Source of the DNA: an uncultured Methanoregula sp.
GTDB taxonomy: Archaea > Halobacteriota > Methanomicrobia > Methanomicrobiales > Methanospirillaceae
Length of the DNA stretch: 64,000 nucleotides
Direction of reading: 5' to 3'
Assembly: GCF_963677065.1 (NCBI RefSeq)
Contig: NZ_OY781872.1
Coordinates: 1,297,419-1,361,418, forward strand
Shown here: positions 8,450 to 16,650 of the stretch, piece by piece
Layout of the letters: every line of letters starts with the position of its first letter
Position numbering within the stretch: position 1 is the stretch's first letter
The notes under the pieces: model-generated
The model's database searches: none
What the model was told of the DNA's origin: nothing
The model's input: the letters and a program-made list of their open reading frames with translations, nothing else
Position numbers and translations under genes: made by a program

Positions 8450-8713
8450 ATGGCGTTTTCAGTACATGTAAACATGAACCGGTGCACCGGGTGCGGGATC
8501 TGCGTGGTTGCCTGCCCGGTCAATGCCCTTGAGCTTCATACGCTCGAGCCGGTAACGAACGAAAAGATCTATTACGTCAAGGACGGGAAATCGATCAACC
8601 TTGATGCAAAGACGGAACTTTGTGCCGGCTGCGGCGTGTGTGTGGATGCATGCCCGTACAAAGTGATCACCCTTTCAGGAAAGGGAGACACCAGCGCGAT
8701 GGTACACCAGTAA
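8450..8713 (+). CDS. fwdG: Formylmethanofuran dehydrogenase subunit G, 2x[4Fe-4S] ferredoxin
   Basis: An 87-aa ferredoxin with two clusters: C12/C15/C18/C22 in CTGCGICVVAC and a second set in CAGCGVCVDAC. It begins the fwd operon and passes low-potential electrons to the catalytic subunit FwdB for CO2 reduction to formate inside the complex. I take ATG 8450 as the start, because the frame upstream (GTG at 8441, ATG at 8444) only adds three residues and the family normally begins just before the first cluster. The polyferredoxin FwdF, present in some methanogens, is not encoded in this operon. Confidence 0.88.
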   Translation: MAFSVHVNMNRCTGCGICVVACPVNALELHTLEPVTNEKIYYVKDGKSINLDAKTELCAGCGVCVDACPYKVITLSGKGDTSAMVHQ

Positions 8714-8729
8714 CCAGGGAGACCCACGT

Positions 8730-9143
8730 ATGCCAAAAATTCACGTAAACATGATCACCCAGCGCTCCATCGAGGAAGGCGCTGCCATGGAGAAGGGCAA
8801 GACCAATCCCGATTACTTCGATGCCTGCTCCATCTGCGAGATGCACGAGGACGACATGAAGAAAGCCGGTATCTGGAAGAACACCAATGTCCGGGTCACC
8901 AGCGAATGCGGCACGGTGATTGTGAAGGCTATCCACTCAACCCAGTACGTGCCCCCGGGCCTTGCCCATATCCGGCAGGGCGTCTGGGCAAACCAGGTTG
9001 TCCCGCCCCGGACCCAGTCCACCGGCACCCCGCAGTACAGCGGCTTCCCGGTCACGATCGAACCAGCACCGGAAGAGAAACTCAAAACTGCCCTCGAGCT
9101 CGTACAGGGCGCTGTCGGGCTCTGGCAGGGAGGGAAGATATAA
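8730..9143 (+). CDS. fwdD: Formylmethanofuran dehydrogenase subunit D
   Basis: A 137-aa subunit with the molybdopterin-dinucleotide-binding beta-barrel fold that normally forms the C-terminal part of DMSO-reductase family enzymes. Here, as in all Fwd/Fmd complexes, it is a separate chain that completes the pterin-binding site of FwdB. It follows fwdG by 16 bp with an AGGGAGA ribosome-binding site, and its stop overlaps the fwdB start (TAATG). Confidence 0.9.
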   Translation: MPKIHVNMITQRSIEEGAAMEKGKTNPDYFDACSICEMHEDDMKKAGIWKNTNVRVTSECGTVIVKAIHSTQYVPPGLAHIRQGVWANQVVPPRTQSTGTPQYSGFPVTIEPAPEEKLKTALELVQGAVGLWQGGKI

Positions 9144-10519
9144 TGCCCAAGCTGATAAAAGGCGTAGGCTGCCCGTACTGCGGCTCATCCTGCGACGATA
9201 TCGAAGTGCTCGTCTCCGATGACGAGACCAAGGTTCTTGAAGTGCACAATGCCTGCATCATCGGGACCAACCTGTTCCACCATGCAAACGACCCCACCCG
9301 GCCCCGGCTCCCTCGCAAGCGCCAGCCCGACGGCACCATGAAGGAGATCTCCTATGACGAGGCGATCGACTGGATGGCGAGGACCATGCTCGCGGCGAAG
9401 AAGCCCTTAATCTACGGCTTCGGCTCCACCAACTGCGAAGGCATGAGCGCAGTCGGCAGGATCGCAGAGAAGTCCGGCGCCGTGCTCGACAACTGTGCAA
9501 CCATCTGCCACGGCCCCTCGTTCCTTGCGATCTTCGACAACGGGTACCCGAGCTGCACCCTTGGCGAAGCCAAGAACCGGGCAGATGTCGTGGTCTTCTG
9601 GGGCTGCAACCCGATGCACGCCCACCCCCGCCACACCTCAAGGTACTCGATCTTCCCGCGTGGCTACTTCACCCAGAAGGGACAGATGCAGCGGACCGTC
9701 CTCTGTATCGACCCCCGTGAGACCGATACCGCGAAACTCGCTGACCACCACCTGATGCTCGACCAGGGCCACGACTACGAGCTCTTCAATGCATTCCGGA
9801 CCGTGCTTAAAGGCCACGACATCCCCGATGTAGTTGCCGGGATTCCGAAAGAGAAGATCAGGCAGTCGGTCGAGATCATGAAGAAGGCCAAGTTCTGCAT
9901 GATCTTCTTCGGGATGGGCTGCACACACTCGGATGGACGCAACCACAATGTCGATCATGCGATCAGCCTGACCCGCGACCTCAACGAGCACACCAAGTGC
10001 TCGATCATGGCCATGCGGGGCCACTACAATATCGCCGGTCCCGGCCAGGTCTGGGCCTGGCAGTTCGGCTTCCCGTACTGCATTGACCTTTCCAAGGGAA
10101 CCCATGCCCACATGAACCCGGGCGAGACCAGCTCCGTCGACCTTGCCATGAGAGACGAAGTGGACTGCTTTGTCAATGTCGGTGCCGATGCCGGCGCCCA
10201 CTTCCCGATCCAGCCGGTCCAGCACTTAAAGAAGCACCCGTTCATCACCATCGACCCGAACTTCAACATGGCAAGCGAGATCTCGGATCTCCACATCCCG
10301 GTCAGGATTGCCGGTGTGGACGAGCCGGGCGTTGTCTACCGTATGGACAATGTCCCGATCCAGTTCAAAGCAGTGCTCAAGGGGCTTCCCGGTGTACCGA
10401 GCGACGAGGAACTCTTCAATAAAGTCTATGAGCGCATGTGCGAACTGACCAAGACCCAGCCCATCTGGCTTGCGGCAAAGGAAGACCGGAGATACCCCGA
10501 ATCAGAGGCGGTGATCTGA
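9143..10519 (+). CDS. fwdB: Formylmethanofuran dehydrogenase subunit B (Mo/W catalytic)
   Basis: The 458-aa catalytic subunit of formylmethanofuran dehydrogenase, a DMSO-reductase family protein with bis-pterin tungsten or molybdenum. The N-terminal cluster site is C10-x2-C13-x3-C17 with C38 as the probable fourth ligand. The metal ligand is in the NCATICHGPS motif: C122-H123 aligns with the metal-binding Cys and neighbouring His of other FwdB proteins. It is cysteine rather than selenocysteine, as the reading frame is uninterrupted there. It reduces CO2 to formate, which travels to FwdA. The start overlaps fwdD by one base; a longer in-frame extension from 8906 is a shadow of fwdD. Sequence alone does not say whether it uses W or Mo. 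Confidence 0.94.
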   Translation: MPKLIKGVGCPYCGSSCDDIEVLVSDDETKVLEVHNACIIGTNLFHHANDPTRPRLPRKRQPDGTMKEISYDEAIDWMARTMLAAKKPLIYGFGSTNCEGMSAVGRIAEKSGAVLDNCATICHGPSFLAIFDNGYPSCTLGEAKNRADVVVFWGCNPMHAHPRHTSRYSIFPRGYFTQKGQMQRTVLCIDPRETDTAKLADHHLMLDQGHDYELFNAFRTVLKGHDIPDVVAGIPKEKIRQSVEIMKKAKFCMIFFGMGCTHSDGRNHNVDHAISLTRDLNEHTKCSIMAMRGHYNIAGPGQVWAWQFGFPYCIDLSKGTHAHMNPGETSSVDLAMRDEVDCFVNVGADAGAHFPIQPVQHLKKHPFITIDPNFNMASEISDLHIPVRIAGVDEPGVVYRMDNVPIQFKAVLKGLPGVPSDEELFNKVYERMCELTKTQPIWLAAKEDRRYPESEAVI

Positions 10520-10520
10520 G

Positions 10521-12251
10521 ATGTCATCAGGAGAATTCATCATAAAGGGCGGGTTTATCATCGACCCGACCCTGAAGATCGATGGCGATGTCGGCGATGT
10601 TGCCATCAAGGACGGCAAGATTGTCGAGAAAGTCAGCTCCTCTGCAAAAGTCATCGACGCAAAGGGCAGGATCGTCATGGCCGGGGCTGTGGATATCCAC
10701 TCCCACGTTGCCGGTCCCAAGGTCAATGCCGGCCGCCTGATGCGCCCGGAAGACAAACTCCGATCGGGAGTCTGCCAGAGCGGGATGGCACAGAAAAACG
10801 GGTTCCGCATGGAGTCCGGCTTCTCGATCCCCTCGGTCTTCAAGACCGGGTACGAGTATGCCCGGATGGGATACTCCTTTGTCATGGAAGCAGCCATGCC
10901 CCCGCTTCTCGCTCCCCACACGCACGAGGAGATCCACGACACCCCCATCATTGACGAAGCGGCACTGCCGGTCTTTGCCAACAACTGGTTTGTCATGGAC
11001 TACCTGAGGCAGGGCGAAGTCGAGAACACGGCAGCCTACATTGCCTGGCTCCTCAAGGCCACAAAAGGCTATGGCATCAAGCTCGTCAACCCCGGCGGCA
11101 CTGCTGCATGGGCATGGGGCCTCAACTGCTTAAGCCTCAACGACCCGGTCCCGTTCTTCGAGATCACGCCTGGCGAGATCATCAAGGGCCTCATCGAGGC
11201 AAACGAGTACCTCGGCCTCCCGCACTCCATCCACCTCCACCAGAACAATCTCGGTAACCCCGGCAACTACCCGGACACCATCGATGCCCTCAAAATTGCC
11301 GAGGGGTTCAAGGCTAAGAACAAGTTCGGCCGTGAATCGGTCATGCACTCCACCCACCTCCAGTTCCACTCGTACGGCGGGGAAGGCTGGAAGGACTTCT
11401 GCTCCAAGTCAAAGGAAGTCATGGACTACATCAACAGGCAGAAGAACATCACCTTCGATCTCGGCTGCGTAACGCTGGACGAGACCACAACGATGACCGC
11501 GGACGGCCCGTTCGAGCACCACCTCCACGGCCTCAACCACCTCAAGTGGACCAATGTCGATGTCGAGATGGAGACTGCCGCAGGTATCGTCCCCTACATC
11601 TATGACAAGGACGTCCTGCCCAATGCCATCCAGTGGGCAACCGGTCTGGAACTCGCCCTCTTTGCAAAGGACATGGACCGCTGCTTCCTCACCACCGACC
11701 ACCCGAACGCAGGACCGTTCACAAGGTACCCCCGCATCATCAAGTGGCTCATGAGCAGGAAAGCCCGCGAGGCAACCCTTGCCTCCATGAAGAACACCGA
11801 CAAGGTCATCAATGCAACCTATATCCATGGAATCGATCGCGAACTCTCGCTCTACGAGATCGCCCAGATGACCCGGTCCGGCCCGGCAAAGAGCCTCGGC
11901 CTCTCCGGCACCTACGGAGGTCTCGCACCCGGCATGAACGGGGATGTCTCGATCTTCGACCTCAACTACAAGAACCTGCCAGGCGACGCCGAGAAGATCG
12001 AGACTGCATTCCAGCGGGCAGTCTGTTTCATCAAGGATGGCGAGATCGTTGTCAGGGATGGCGAAGTTGTCAGCCACGGCCACAAGAAGACGGTCTGGGT
12101 CAAGGTCAAGATGCCCTCAAACCCGCAGGTCACCCGGGATGTCAGCCAGGCATTCCACCAGGGAACCTACACGGTCGATATCAGCAACTACCCGGTCCGG
12201 GAATACCTTGCCCCGCACCAGTCTGTCATTGACGTGAATGTGGAGGCCTGA
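10521..12251 (+). CDS. fwdA: Formylmethanofuran dehydrogenase subunit A (binuclear Zn amidohydrolase)
   Basis: A 576-aa amidohydrolase-fold subunit that condenses formate with methanofuran. The first two zinc ligands are H60 and H62 in VDIHSHVAGPK, right after the N-terminal beta domain. The TTDHPNAGPF stretch in the C-terminal half is the usual site of the conserved aspartate. Formate made by FwdB reaches this site through an internal channel in the known structure. The ATG is one base after the fwdB stop. Length and motif order match the family. Confidence 0.95.
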   Translation: MSSGEFIIKGGFIIDPTLKIDGDVGDVAIKDGKIVEKVSSSAKVIDAKGRIVMAGAVDIHSHVAGPKVNAGRLMRPEDKLRSGVCQSGMAQKNGFRMESGFSIPSVFKTGYEYARMGYSFVMEAAMPPLLAPHTHEEIHDTPIIDEAALPVFANNWFVMDYLRQGEVENTAAYIAWLLKATKGYGIKLVNPGGTAAWAWGLNCLSLNDPVPFFEITPGEIIKGLIEANEYLGLPHSIHLHQNNLGNPGNYPDTIDALKIAEGFKAKNKFGRESVMHSTHLQFHSYGGEGWKDFCSKSKEVMDYINRQKNITFDLGCVTLDETTTMTADGPFEHHLHGLNHLKWTNVDVEMETAAGIVPYIYDKDVLPNAIQWATGLELALFAKDMDRCFLTTDHPNAGPFTRYPRIIKWLMSRKAREATLASMKNTDKVINATYIHGIDRELSLYEIAQMTRSGPAKSLGLSGTYGGLAPGMNGDVSIFDLNYKNLPGDAEKIETAFQRAVCFIKDGEIVVRDGEVVSHGHKKTVWVKVKMPSNPQVTRDVSQAFHQGTYTVDISNYPVREYLAPHQSVIDVNVEA

Positions 12252-12257
12252 GGGATC

Positions 12258-13064
12258 ATGGCAACGGTAACATTAAAACCCATCAAGGTCCCCGAACTCA
12301 TGTTCGAGGGCTACAGCATCACCCCCGATGCATTCGCAAAAAAGACCGCAAAGGAGATCTCAGAGCTCCCGGGACACGAAGGCAAGTTCGTCTTAAAACT
12401 CGGGGACTTCTTTGAAGTCTCGGGAAACGGCGGCGAGACTGCTGCCGACACCGATATCGTGATCACCGGCGACTGTTCCCGAATCAAGTATATCGGCTCC
12501 AAGATGACTGCAGGATCGGTCACCGTCAACGGCAATGCCGACATGTATGTCGGCGGCTGGATGAAGGGCGGCAGGATCCACATCAAGGGGAACGTTGACT
12601 CGTTCACCGGGATCCAGATGCAGGGCGGGGAGCTCCTCGTTGACGGCGATGCCAAGAACCATGTCGGCTGCGCCTACCGCGGCGACTGGAGAGGCATGAA
12701 AGGCGGCCTCATCCGGATCAAGGGCAGTGCCGGCAATGATATCGGCACCGCCATGCTTGGCGGGACCATCATCATCGAGAAGGATGCGTTCATCCACGTC
12801 TCCACCCATGCCGAGGGCGGAACCGTCATCATCAAGGGCGATGTCGAGGGACGCGTTGGCGGCCAGATGGTCAAGGGCGAGATGTACGTGCTCGGCAAGA
12901 TCAAGTTCATGCTGCCCGGGTACCAGAAGATCGGCACGGTCGAGAAGGAAGTCGATGGTGGCAAATATACCTTCGACCACTACATCGGCGACCTTGGAGA
13001 ACGCCACGGGAAGAGCAAGGGCCAGATCGTGTACGCGAATCTGTACCTGAAAGCGGCGGCATGA
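12258..13064 (+). CDS. fwdC: Formylmethanofuran dehydrogenase subunit C
   Basis: A 268-aa subunit with many spaced glycines (repeats such as GGWMKGGRIHIKG and GGQMVKGEMYVLG). These form the right-handed beta-helix shared with the C-terminal domain of glutamate synthase. In the complex it holds FwdA and FwdB together. It is the last gene of fwdGDBAC, 6 bp after fwdA, and is followed by terminator-like hairpins. Confidence 0.94.
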   Translation: MATVTLKPIKVPELMFEGYSITPDAFAKKTAKEISELPGHEGKFVLKLGDFFEVSGNGGETAADTDIVITGDCSRIKYIGSKMTAGSVTVNGNADMYVGGWMKGGRIHIKGNVDSFTGIQMQGGELLVDGDAKNHVGCAYRGDWRGMKGGLIRIKGSAGNDIGTAMLGGTIIIEKDAFIHVSTHAEGGTVIIKGDVEGRVGGQMVKGEMYVLGKIKFMLPGYQKIGTVEKEVDGGKYTFDHYIGDLGERHGKSKGQIVYANLYLKAAA

Positions 13065-13090
13065 ACCCCCCTTCGCATCACATCAATGCC

Positions 13091-13160
13091 GTCCGTAAAG
13101 GACAAACCTCTTTTTTTCGGCCGGTTCACGGGAACCGGAAGAACGGGAAATCCGAACGGA
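13091..13160 (+). terminator. Probable terminator region of fwd operon
   Basis: Just after fwdC there is a small GTCC/GGAC hairpin (13091-13103) followed by CTCTTTTTTT, and then a perfect 7-bp stem CCGGTTC/GAACCGG (13121-13138) followed within about 20 bases by a short T run. Together they look like a transcription stop for the fwd operon. Confidence 0.45.
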
Positions 13161-13203
13161 TTTTTCGGGGCAACAACAAAATTTCTCTTGCAGGTGTGAC
13201 CCT

Positions 13204-13956
13204 ATGAACAAAGTTGGAAACGATTTCATCAATGGAACCCGGTGTCCGGATTATTCCACGGTCGACCTTGTCCTCCGTGTCCCGGAACCCCCCCACGAGC
13301 TCCCGGTTAAAAAAGGGCAGACGGTGATCAAGCTCCCCAGCCCGAAACGGATCAAGCTCCCCGATATACCGGTCAGGAAAGCCATCGAAAGCTATGAACC
13401 CGTCGGGTTCTTCCCCCGCTCATCTATGGACCTGAAGCAGCTGTCTTACCTGCTCTGGTGTACCCAGGGGTTCAGGAAGATCGTGGCAGAGACGATCGAG
13501 ATCCGCAACTCGCCCTCAAGCGGCTCGCGGAACCCGCTGGAGACCTATTTTGTCGCAGGTGAGGTGGAAGGGCTGGAGACCGGGCTGTACCGGTATCTCC
13601 CGAAATCCCACAGCATCGTGGCCGAACGCATCGACACCGGCATTACCCTGGAGATGAGCACCGCGAGCCTGAACTTCAAGCTCACGACCCGGGCTGCGGT
13701 CACCTTCCTCTGGGTGGCAATCCCCTACCGTACGGTCTGGGCCGTAGGGAACCGGGGTTACCGGAGCGCACTGATCGAGGCCGGACATGTCTGCCAGAGC
13801 CTGATCCTGGCAGCCGCGGGACTCGGACTCCAGGTTGCCCCGATAGATCTCTTCCACGATGAACTGGTAACAACGCTCGCCAAGCTCGACCCGGAGACCC
13901 AGTGGCCGGTCTACCTGGCTGCCGTGGGCTCGGTCCAGGAGAACGTCGCCCTCTGA
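13204..13956 (+). CDS. SagB/ThcOx-type nitroreductase-family dehydrogenase
   Basis: A 250-aa nitroreductase-fold flavoprotein. It shows the SagB-like features: R-x-S near the N-terminal third (FPRSSMDLKQLSYLLW), an RNSPSSG(S)RNPLETYF stretch, and YRSALIEAGHVCQSL, where SagB-type proteins contact FMN. Members oxidise azolines or carry out other FMN-dependent redox; in many archaea they are stand-alone with unknown substrate. No peptide-modifying cyclodehydratase (SagC/D) gene is in the window, so a thiazole-forming role is unlikely. It lies between the fwd operon and moeA with gaps of 139 and 200 bp, so it is probably transcribed alone. Confidence 0.8.
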   Translation: MNKVGNDFINGTRCPDYSTVDLVLRVPEPPHELPVKKGQTVIKLPSPKRIKLPDIPVRKAIESYEPVGFFPRSSMDLKQLSYLLWCTQGFRKIVAETIEIRNSPSSGSRNPLETYFVAGEVEGLETGLYRYLPKSHSIVAERIDTGITLEMSTASLNFKLTTRAAVTFLWVAIPYRTVWAVGNRGYRSALIEAGHVCQSLILAAAGLGLQVAPIDLFHDELVTTLAKLDPETQWPVYLAAVGSVQENVAL

Positions 13957-14156
13957 CCCGGGTTTGATGGGGTCGGCCAGTCTCCCTTCTCTCCCCTATT
14001 ATTTTTTGTGACTGGTCAAAACGAATCGTTTATTCATGAACAGGGCCATAAATTGTTTTCAGTTGACTCAATCCACAAGTACATTTTTTTATCGCTATCC
14101 CGGAAGGAGAGGTAAGGCCGCAGAATGAACACCCGTTTACACTCGCATCCCAGCCC

Positions 14157-16055
14157 ATGGTAAAACGCTACCTTGAACTCCGCTCCCTTGAGGAAGCTCT
14201 CGCCCTGCTGAAAGGATCATTTGCCCACCCGGGGCGTACGGAAAAAGTGCCGGTGGTCAATGCGGTCGGGAGGGTTGTTGCAAAGCCGGTCTTTGCCAGA
14301 TATTCCGTTCCTGAAGTGAATATCTCTGCAATGGACGGCATCGCGGTCCGGAGCAGGGACACCATCGGTGCAAGCGACCAGCATCCGGTAACCCTTGAGC
14401 ATTTCACCCGGGCAAACACCGGCAACATCGTACCGCCGGGGTTCGATGCGGTCATCATGATCGAAGATGTCTGGGAGACCGACGGTCAAATCCAGATCCG
14501 CCGCTCCGCAGTGCCCTGGCAGCATGTCCGTCCCGCCGGGGAAGATATCAAGGAGAACAAGCTTGTCGTCCCGAAAGGGCACCTGATACGGCCCTTCGAT
14601 ATCGGGGCGCTGGTCACGTACGGGATCACAACCATCGAAGTCCTGGCAGTCCGGATCGGGATCATCCCCACCGGCAGCGAACTCGTCCCGTTCGGGGTCC
14701 GGCCGGGGCCCGGCCAGGTGGTGGAGAGCAACACGGTCATGGCCGAGGTCTTCCTCTCGCAGATGGGGGCCTGCTGCACCCGCTACCCGATCGTTCCCGA
14801 TGAGCCGGACATCATCCGCGATACCCTGCGCACTGCCACAAACGAGAACGATCTCGTCCTCATCTCTGCCGGCTCTTCCGCCGGTACCCGGGACTTCACC
14901 GAGAGTGTGATCCGCTCGCTCGGGGAGCTGATCTTCCACGGGGTGGCAGTCAAGCCCGGCAAACCAGTCATGCTTGGCAGGATCAAGGATAAACCGGTTC
15001 TTGGCCTGCCGGGCTACCCGCTCGCGGCCCAGACGGTTCTCCGGGAATTCGCCGCACCCCTGCTCGAATCCTGGGGATTTGCCCCCGCACCCCGTTACCC
15101 GGTCACCGTCCGCCTGGCCCAGCCGCTCACCTCGGACATCGGGTTCGACGAGTTCGTCCCGATATTTGTCGGCCGGGTGGGAACGAAATACATCGGGACT
15201 CCCCATGGGAAGGGGGCATTTGCCCAGATGGCGACCGTGAAAGCCAACGGGTACACCCATATCCCTGCCCCGGTTGAAGGGTACGAGGCGGGAACCGAAC
15301 GGGAAGTGATGCTGACCACCGATCCCGGGAGCATAGACCGGACCCTTATCCTGACGGGCTCGATCGATCCGGCCCTTGAGGAGCTCGCGGGGCTTGCCCA
15401 TGACAAAGGCCTCTTCCTCCATGCCACCAATCCCGGCAACACCGCAGGACTCCAGGCACTTATCAGCTGCAGCTGCCATGCGGCGCCGCTGGTCCTGCCT
15501 GCACAATCGCCTGCTTCGTACCCGCCCCTTATGCAATACCCGGAGTCGGGCGCTCTGGCGTTCATCCACATAGCCACCGTTGAAGTCGGTATCGCCTCCC
15601 GCGATGGCCTGGGCATAAAAGATCTCACGCGTGCCCGGTTCATCAATACCCGGAAAGAGACCCCCTCCCGGACGGTTCTCGACACGCTGCTTTCCGCCGA
15701 AGGCATCGATCCTTCCCTTGTGAACGGCTACCTGCAGGTGGTTCATGGCCCGCCGGCAGTAGCAGCCGCAATCCGGAACGGGTTTGCCGATGCCGGTATC
15801 TGCACATCGAGTATTGCCCGTACAAGCGGGCTCCGGTTCGTCCCGGTCGCACACGAGGACTATGAACTTGCTGTACGGCAGGAACTGTTAAGCGACAGCC
15901 GGATCGGGATGCTCCTGTCGATAATCCGGTCCCCGCAGTTCCATGAGATCCTTGAGAAAACGGGCGGGTATGATCTCAGCCTCACCGGAACCCTCCGGAT
16001 GCTGGATGCCCGAAAGATGCTTGCGCCCCTCGCCCCTCCCACCGGGTCTCCCTGA
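14157..16055 (+). CDS. moeA: MoeA molybdopterin molybdenumtransferase fused to a periplasmic-binding-like domain
   Basis: A 632-aa two-part protein. Residues 1 to about 400 are MoeA, which inserts molybdate or tungstate into adenylylated molybdopterin: NISAMDGIAV, IIPTGSELV, SSAGTRDF and KPGKPVMLG are the usual motifs. Residues from about 410 form a periplasmic-binding-protein-like domain of the type also found fused to ModE-like proteins and thought to sense molybdate. The fusion is cytoplasmic, with no signal peptide. It sits between two Mo/W enzyme operons (fwd and fdh), which fits cofactor supply. No strong ribosome-binding site is visible before the ATG. Methanogens often have two MoeA paralogues, one per metal; the sequence does not show which metal this one inserts. 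Confidence 0.9.
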   Translation: MVKRYLELRSLEEALALLKGSFAHPGRTEKVPVVNAVGRVVAKPVFARYSVPEVNISAMDGIAVRSRDTIGASDQHPVTLEHFTRANTGNIVPPGFDAVIMIEDVWETDGQIQIRRSAVPWQHVRPAGEDIKENKLVVPKGHLIRPFDIGALVTYGITTIEVLAVRIGIIPTGSELVPFGVRPGPGQVVESNTVMAEVFLSQMGACCTRYPIVPDEPDIIRDTLRTATNENDLVLISAGSSAGTRDFTESVIRSLGELIFHGVAVKPGKPVMLGRIKDKPVLGLPGYPLAAQTVLREFAAPLLESWGFAPAPRYPVTVRLAQPLTSDIGFDEFVPIFVGRVGTKYIGTPHGKGAFAQMATVKANGYTHIPAPVEGYEAGTEREVMLTTDPGSIDRTLILTGSIDPALEELAGLAHDKGLFLHATNPGNTAGLQALISCSCHAAPLVLPAQSPASYPPLMQYPESGALAFIHIATVEVGIASRDGLGIKDLTRARFINTRKETPSRTVLDTLLSAEGIDPSLVNGYLQVVHGPPAVAAAIRNGFADAGICTSSIARTSGLRFVPVAHEDYELAVRQELLSDSRIGMLLSIIRSPQFHEILEKTGGYDLSLTGTLRMLDARKMLAPLAPPTGSP

Positions 16056-16105
16056 ACCCCGGGGTAAAGTCTTTCATTCGCTCCCTGCTGCCGGCGCATT
16101 CAGAT

Positions 16106-16149
16106 TGATAAAAAAAGAGTGCCCGGGTGCGGGATAGAGCACCGGGCGA
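16106..16149 (-). terminator. Terminator after the rubrerythrin gene
   Basis: On the minus strand a GC-rich hairpin (GCCCGGTGC paired with GCACCCGGGC around a short loop) is followed by a run of seven T. It lies just past the rubrerythrin stop and between two convergent genes. Confidence 0.6.
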
Positions 16150-16161
16150 TCAGGAACCCTG

Positions 16162-16620
16162 TTACCACCAGGTCTCAGGGAACGCCATGTTGGTGTAGAT
16201 GTCCTCGAGCCGTGCCTTGTGCCCTCTCTCCATGTTGGCGAGCTGGGTGAAGAGCAGCTGGGTCTCCAGGTCTGCAGCTGCATTTGCAAGCTGGGTGTAC
16301 ATCTGCATGGCCTCAAGTTCCTTCTTGATGGCAAGGACCAGGCCGTCGAGCGGCTTTAAGTCCGTTGTCAGCTTCGGCGACGGGAGTGCATCCCCGACCT
16401 TGTAGTCATGGCCGGCAGCAAATTTCATCTTGCTTGCGTCTTTTGTCAAGAACGCCTGGAGGAACTCGCGGTGCTTCTTCTCCTCACCTGCAAGCTCATC
16501 GAAGAGGTCCTTTAAGTTCTTGTCCTTTACCTTGTCCGCAAGGGTCCGGTAAAACGTGTAGGCTTCAACTTCCCTGTCGATAGCCGTTGAGATGATCTTT
16601 TTTGCATCTTCTGTCTTCAT
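16162..16620 (-). CDS. Rubrerythrin-type ferritin-like diiron protein
   Basis: A 152-aa four-helix ferritin-like protein with the four helix motifs of a diiron site: the first Glu in DREVEAYTFY, E-x2-H in EEKKH, Glu in KKELEAMQMY, and E-x2-H in MERGH. There is no C-terminal rubredoxin domain. Rubrerythrins reduce hydrogen peroxide in anaerobes. The start is preceded by a strong GGAGGTG site. It lies 30 bp after fdhB on the same strand, so it may be co-transcribed with the oxygen-sensitive formate dehydrogenase and protect it. Confidence 0.85.
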   Translation of the reverse strand: MKTEDAKKIISTAIDREVEAYTFYRTLADKVKDKNLKDLFDELAGEEKKHREFLQAFLTKDASKMKFAAGHDYKVGDALPSPKLTTDLKPLDGLVLAIKKELEAMQMYTQLANAAADLETQLLFTQLANMERGHKARLEDIYTNMAFPETWW

Positions 16621-16650
16621 ACATACACCTCCACAAAAATTTTTATGTGA

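Noticed and set aside
8906..9142. Upstream extension of fwdB
   Set aside because: It overlaps fwdD in another frame and FwdB proteins begin at the MPKLIKG-type start.
14217..15854. 545-aa minus-strand open frame opposite moeA
   Set aside because: It lies fully antisense to the well-supported MoeA fusion and is low-complexity in Arg, Gly and Asp; a GC-rich shadow frame.
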